From assembly GCA_965206195.1 (NCBI GenBank), contig CBDBIZ010000011.1:496001-560000 (forward strand): a stretch of DNA of 64,000 nt. The letters run 5' to 3'. The notes under the pieces were generated by a model. That model had not been told where the DNA came from, did no database searches, and worked only from the letters and a program-made list of their open reading frames with translations. The DNA is from JAAOIF01 sp965206195 (lineage in GTDB: Bacteria; Pseudomonadota; Gammaproteobacteria; PS1; Pseudothioglobaceae). Below are positions 63,179 through 64,000 of this stretch, piece by piece (positions within the stretch are counted from its first letter, which is position 1; every line of letters starts with the position of its first letter). The translations under genes were made by a program, and so were the position numbers.

Positions 63179-64000
63179 GTCAATGATTGATAATTTTTGT
63201 CTGCGAATTTCAAAGACAATATGATTTTTGTCAAGATTAGCAATATCAATCTGCTCAAAGCGATTTTTCAGTTGTATCATCGGCTGCGTATCAATACCCA
63301 ATAAAGCCAATATTGTCAGTAATTGTACAAAGCGCTGTTTGCGTCTGAGTGCGTCTGTTTTATTAAAAAATTGCAATATATTCTCAGCACTCTGTTGCAC
63401 AAATTGCGCACAAAACACGTGCCACTTACTGGTTAATATAGCAAGTTGTTGATATTCTTTAGGGCATCTAATGTGCTGGCATAACTGATAAATAGCTTGG
63501 GTATTTTCACCGTGCAGCCAAACACAAAACTTAATAACTGAACTATTTGTATCCAACTTGTCTAAAAAATCAAATTCATTATCATGTACTTTGTGTATAT
63601 GGTTTTTCAACATTGGAAAAACTCTTGCATAAGCACCACAAGCCAACAGAACTTTAAAAAATGCCGATGGTGTATCATAAGACAAAGACTTTTCTAATTC
63701 TTTAAAAACCCGCTCAGGAGTAAGTGCATCTACCTCGCCTGAGACTACCATAGCTTTCATCAATCGATGTGTTATATGTGCCACCTTAAAACCAAAATGC
63801 TGAAACCTTGCTGCAAACCTTGCCACGCGCAATACCCGCACTGGGTCTTCACTAAAAGCATCAGATACATGTTTTAATAAACCATTTTCTAAATCGTATT
63901 GTCCGTTAAATGGGTCAATTAATACCCCACCATCTTGGGCAATGGCATTGATGGTCAAATCACGCCGTGACAAATCTTGCTCAAGCGTTACCTCGTACGA
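63155..64000 (-). CDS. cca: CCA tRNA nucleotidyltransferase (start outside window)
   Basis: The enzyme adds or repairs the CCA end of tRNA. The visible 281 residues begin within the catalytic head: YEVTLEQDLSRRDLTINAIA and DPFNGQYDLENGLLKHV, then EDPVRVLRVARFAARF, the neck motif, and the body and tail helices. The DxD metal site lies beyond the right edge. The TTG at 63973 is an internal Leu codon. The reading frame runs open to position 64000. Confidence 0.95.
   Translation of the reverse strand, partial: SYEVTLEQDLSRRDLTINAIAQDGGVLIDPFNGQYDLENGLLKHVSDAFSEDPVRVLRVARFAARFQHFGFKVAHITHRLMKAMVVSGEVDALTPERVFKELEKSLSYDTPSAFFKVLLACGAYARVFPMLKNHIHKVHDNEFDFLDKLDTNSSVIKFCVWLHGENTQAIYQLCQHIRCPKEYQQLAILTSKWHVFCAQFVQQSAENILQFFNKTDALRRKQRFVQLLTILALLGIDTQPMIQLKNRFEQIDIANLDKNHIVFEIRRQKLSIIDLFLNATK

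Overview
The window reads as AT-rich chromosome of a sulfur-oxidising gammaproteobacterium, probably near the SUP05/Thioglobus group and the thiotrophic clam and mussel symbionts. This is an inference from gene content: a TusA-DsrE2 sulfur-transfer pair, a complete 14-subunit NADH dehydrogenase with separate NuoC and NuoD, cytochromes c4 and c5, CmoB, BepA and YhdP-TldD, all with a strong A/T bias. No tRNA, rRNA, CRISPR array or intact transposase gene was found. About 60 protein genes are packed tightly, mostly in operons with 4-base ATGA overlaps.

Layout. 1-2.26 kb (+): end of cmoB, znuA, bioC. 2.3-16.8 kb (-): the nuoA-N operon, tight except for two odd spacers (nuoA-nuoB and nuoF-nuoG). 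16.8-17.27 kb: a gene-free stretch with fused insertion-element ends and decayed coding sequence. 17.27-24.2 kb (-): yhdP-tldD behind a single-domain asparaginase-like gene, then argB-pyrK-yggS. 24.25-24.42 kb: a small mobile-element relic (MITE-like). 24.4-27.9 kb (-): a copper-resistance cassette (secreted Cys-rich peptide, CopA, CopB, c-type cytochrome lipoprotein). 27.9-31.6 kb: hemW, rdgB, rpiA, bepA. 31.6-32.6 kb (+): tusA-dsrE2 behind an extended -10 promoter and an operator-like dyad. 32.6-44.6 kb (-): a HAD phosphatase and the transcript pabC/mltG fusion - tmk - [type III restriction-modification island] - holB - hemL. 44.6-48.6 kb (+): paired DUF1538 membrane proteins with PII-like and CBS sensor proteins, a DUF302 protein and a metallo-beta-lactamase-fold protein. 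48.6-52 kb: pepA, dsbC and a frameshifted rsmB. 52-58.8 kb (-): the protein quality-control operon tig-clpP-clpX-hflX-lon. 59-64 kb: cytochromes c4 and c5, engB, an AddB-like Fe-S nuclease and the start-less end of cca.

How it works together. Electrons from NADH enter through Nuo, while TusA/DsrE2 carry sulfane sulfur for sulfur oxidation. The cytochromes c serve the terminal end of respiration. The rest is housekeeping: tRNA modification and repair, heme and biotin precursors, cell wall, DNA replication and proteolysis. Three items stand out: a type III R-M island carrying a PIN-like/ImmA-IrrE pair, inserted seamlessly between tmk and holB; a single-frame fusion of the folate enzyme PabC to the murein transglycosylase MltG; and the uncharacterised DUF1538-DUF1538-PII-CBS operon, a plausible nucleotide-sensing transporter.
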